Origin: Candidatus Melainabacteria bacterium
GTDB lineage: Bacteria; Cyanobacteriota; Vampirovibrionia; Vampirovibrionales; JAJTHC01
DNA length: 14,069 bases
Assembly (NCBI GenBank): GCA_026389055.1
Contig: JAPLIO010000126.1
Coordinates: 1 to 14,069, forward strand
Reading direction: 5' to 3'
Below are positions 13,328 to 14,069 of this stretch, in pieces (positions within the stretch are counted from its first letter, which is position 1; the number at the start of each line of letters is the position of its first letter). Position numbers and translations under genes: made by a program. The notes beneath the pieces are model-generated. The model was not told the origin of the DNA. It ran no database searches and saw only the letters and a list, made by a program, of their open reading frames with translations.

Positions 13328-14069
13328 ATGCCCCTAGAAGAAACAAAAAACCCCAAAACGCTACAACTAAACCAACTAACCGAAGCAGACCAAGCCCAAT
13401 TCGCCCAAAGCATAGAAACGCAATTCAACAGCTGGAAACAACAACGGCAAGCCCAAGAAAGCCTATGGAAACGGTGCTGGAAAGCCTACCTAGCCAACAA
13501 CGCCCAAGAAGAGGAAAGCAGCATCCTAAAAAAAACCTACTACAACCCCAACGAAGACAACCAAACCGCTGGCATGAACCGCCCCCTCATCTACCAATCC
13601 ATAGAAGCCCTACACGCCAACCTAATGAGCAACCTATTCCCACCCAGCGGGAACTTCTTCACCATTGTAGGCGAAACTGAGACTGACCATCAACAAGCCA
13701 AACCCCTAGAAGATATTATGAAAGCCAAGCTTCAAACCGCCAGTTTTCAAGAAGCCTTCAGCCTCTATTTAAAGCAACTTCTCATTTGCGGTACCAGTGT
13801 GCTTTCCGTGCCATGGAAAAAAGAAACCCAACTACAAGAAACGTGGGTACCCATCAAAAAACTAGGCATGACCATAGGCTACGAACCCACCCTAACCGAA
13901 CAAGTGGTATACGACGCACCCGAATTTCAAGTGCTAGACCTATTTAACACCTACCTAGACCCCCAAGCCAAAAACCCCAATCAAGCCACGCTCATACATC
14001 AACTAGAAAAAACCCTAGAAGAGCTAGAAGCCCAAGGTTGGTACAACAACCTTGAAGTAGTAGAAGAAC
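13328..14069 (+). CDS. Portal (head-tail connector)-like phage protein, 5' part
   Basis: Only the first 247 codons are present; the open frame runs off the window with no stop. The start is clear: AAAGG (13313-13317) lies 10 bases before the ATG. The layout matches podovirus head-tail connector (portal) proteins: a helical N-terminus with a Trp/Tyr-rich segment (WKRCWKAYLANN), MNRPLIYQSIEALHANLMSN then LFPP (compare the LxxxLFP region of T7-type portals), ASFQEAFSLYLKQLLICG then TSVLSVPW (compare the F.EALKQL...G segment of T7 gp8), and DLFNTYLDPQAKNPNQ near the cut. The portal would form the dodecameric DNA entry ring of a capsid. The coding strand is very A/C-rich: in the first 120 bases I count 11 T and 17 G. 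Leu is mostly CTA, unlike the other genes here. No terminase or integrase is visible. Assignment rests on pattern memory, not alignment. Confidence 0.7.
   Translation, partial: MPLEETKNPKTLQLNQLTEADQAQFAQSIETQFNSWKQQRQAQESLWKRCWKAYLANNAQEEESSILKKTYYNPNEDNQTAGMNRPLIYQSIEALHANLMSNLFPPSGNFFTIVGETETDHQQAKPLEDIMKAKLQTASFQEAFSLYLKQLLICGTSVLSVPWKKETQLQETWVPIKKLGMTIGYEPTLTEQVVYDAPEFQVLDLFNTYLDPQAKNPNQATLIHQLEKTLEELEAQGWYNNLEVVEE

Noticed and set aside
13465..13680. 71-codon plus-strand open frame inside the portal region
   Set aside because: It is a shifted-frame shadow of the portal-like frame, which has a proper ribosome binding site and protein-like sequence throughout.
1..14069. tRNA, rRNA or CRISPR array
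   Set aside because: I saw no cloverleaf-like sequence, no rRNA segment and no regularly spaced direct repeats; the repeats present are inverted and unique in spacing.

Overview
The window looks like a chromosomal stretch of a free-standing bacterium whose right edge enters phage-type DNA. RecA, a YmdB-type phosphoesterase, L-aspartate oxidase, methionyl-tRNA synthetase, a two-component pair and the MEP-pathway enzyme IspD are all full length. The base composition is moderate, and Shine-Dalgarno sites of the AAGGA type are present before several, but not all, genes. The protein flavour and the MEP/NadB set fit a Cyanobacteriota-like or Vampirovibrionia/Melainabacteria-like lineage. That placement is a low-confidence impression and no marker in the window proves it.

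Layout. 1-182: left flank with the ymdB terminator. 183-2325: ymdB and recA, both on the minus strand. recA is bracketed by two copies of one palindromic element (1047-1197 and 2368-2507) that share a core but have different, self-complementary arms. 2615-3682: an unrecognised two-membrane-segment protein on the plus strand. 3683-3974: no intact gene, possibly a gene remnant on the minus strand. 3975-5573: nadB on the minus strand. 5574-5977: a dispersed palindrome followed by a well-formed promoter with operator-like palindromes. 5978-6410: a self-contained transcription unit (promoter, strong Shine-Dalgarno site, 115-aa orphan, terminator). 6476-8134: metG on the minus strand. 8387-8864: an orphan single-membrane-segment protein with its terminator, on the minus strand. 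9118-11923: a soluble histidine kinase and an overlapping REC-GGDEF-REC protein, on the plus strand. 11930-12760: ispD, convergent, 6 bases away. 12761-13327: a gene-free stretch with a 228-base inverted-repeat element and a regulatory-looking block. 13328 to the end: the start of a portal-like (head-tail connector) phage gene with unusual codon use, cut by the window edge.

How they work together. Most genes are independent housekeeping units (recombination, NAD synthesis, tRNA charging, isoprenoid synthesis). The kinase and REC protein form one signalling operon. In that operon the first receiver and the GGDEF domain look catalytically dead while the C-terminal receiver looks intact, so the output is probably by protein interaction.

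The least expected signal is regulatory. A 22-base palindrome (TTTGTAAC-6-GTTACAAA) plus TAGTGT...ACAC elements occurs both upstream of the 115-aa orphan gene and upstream of the portal gene, about 7.3 kb apart. A single regulator might therefore control a chromosomal orphan and a phage-type operon.
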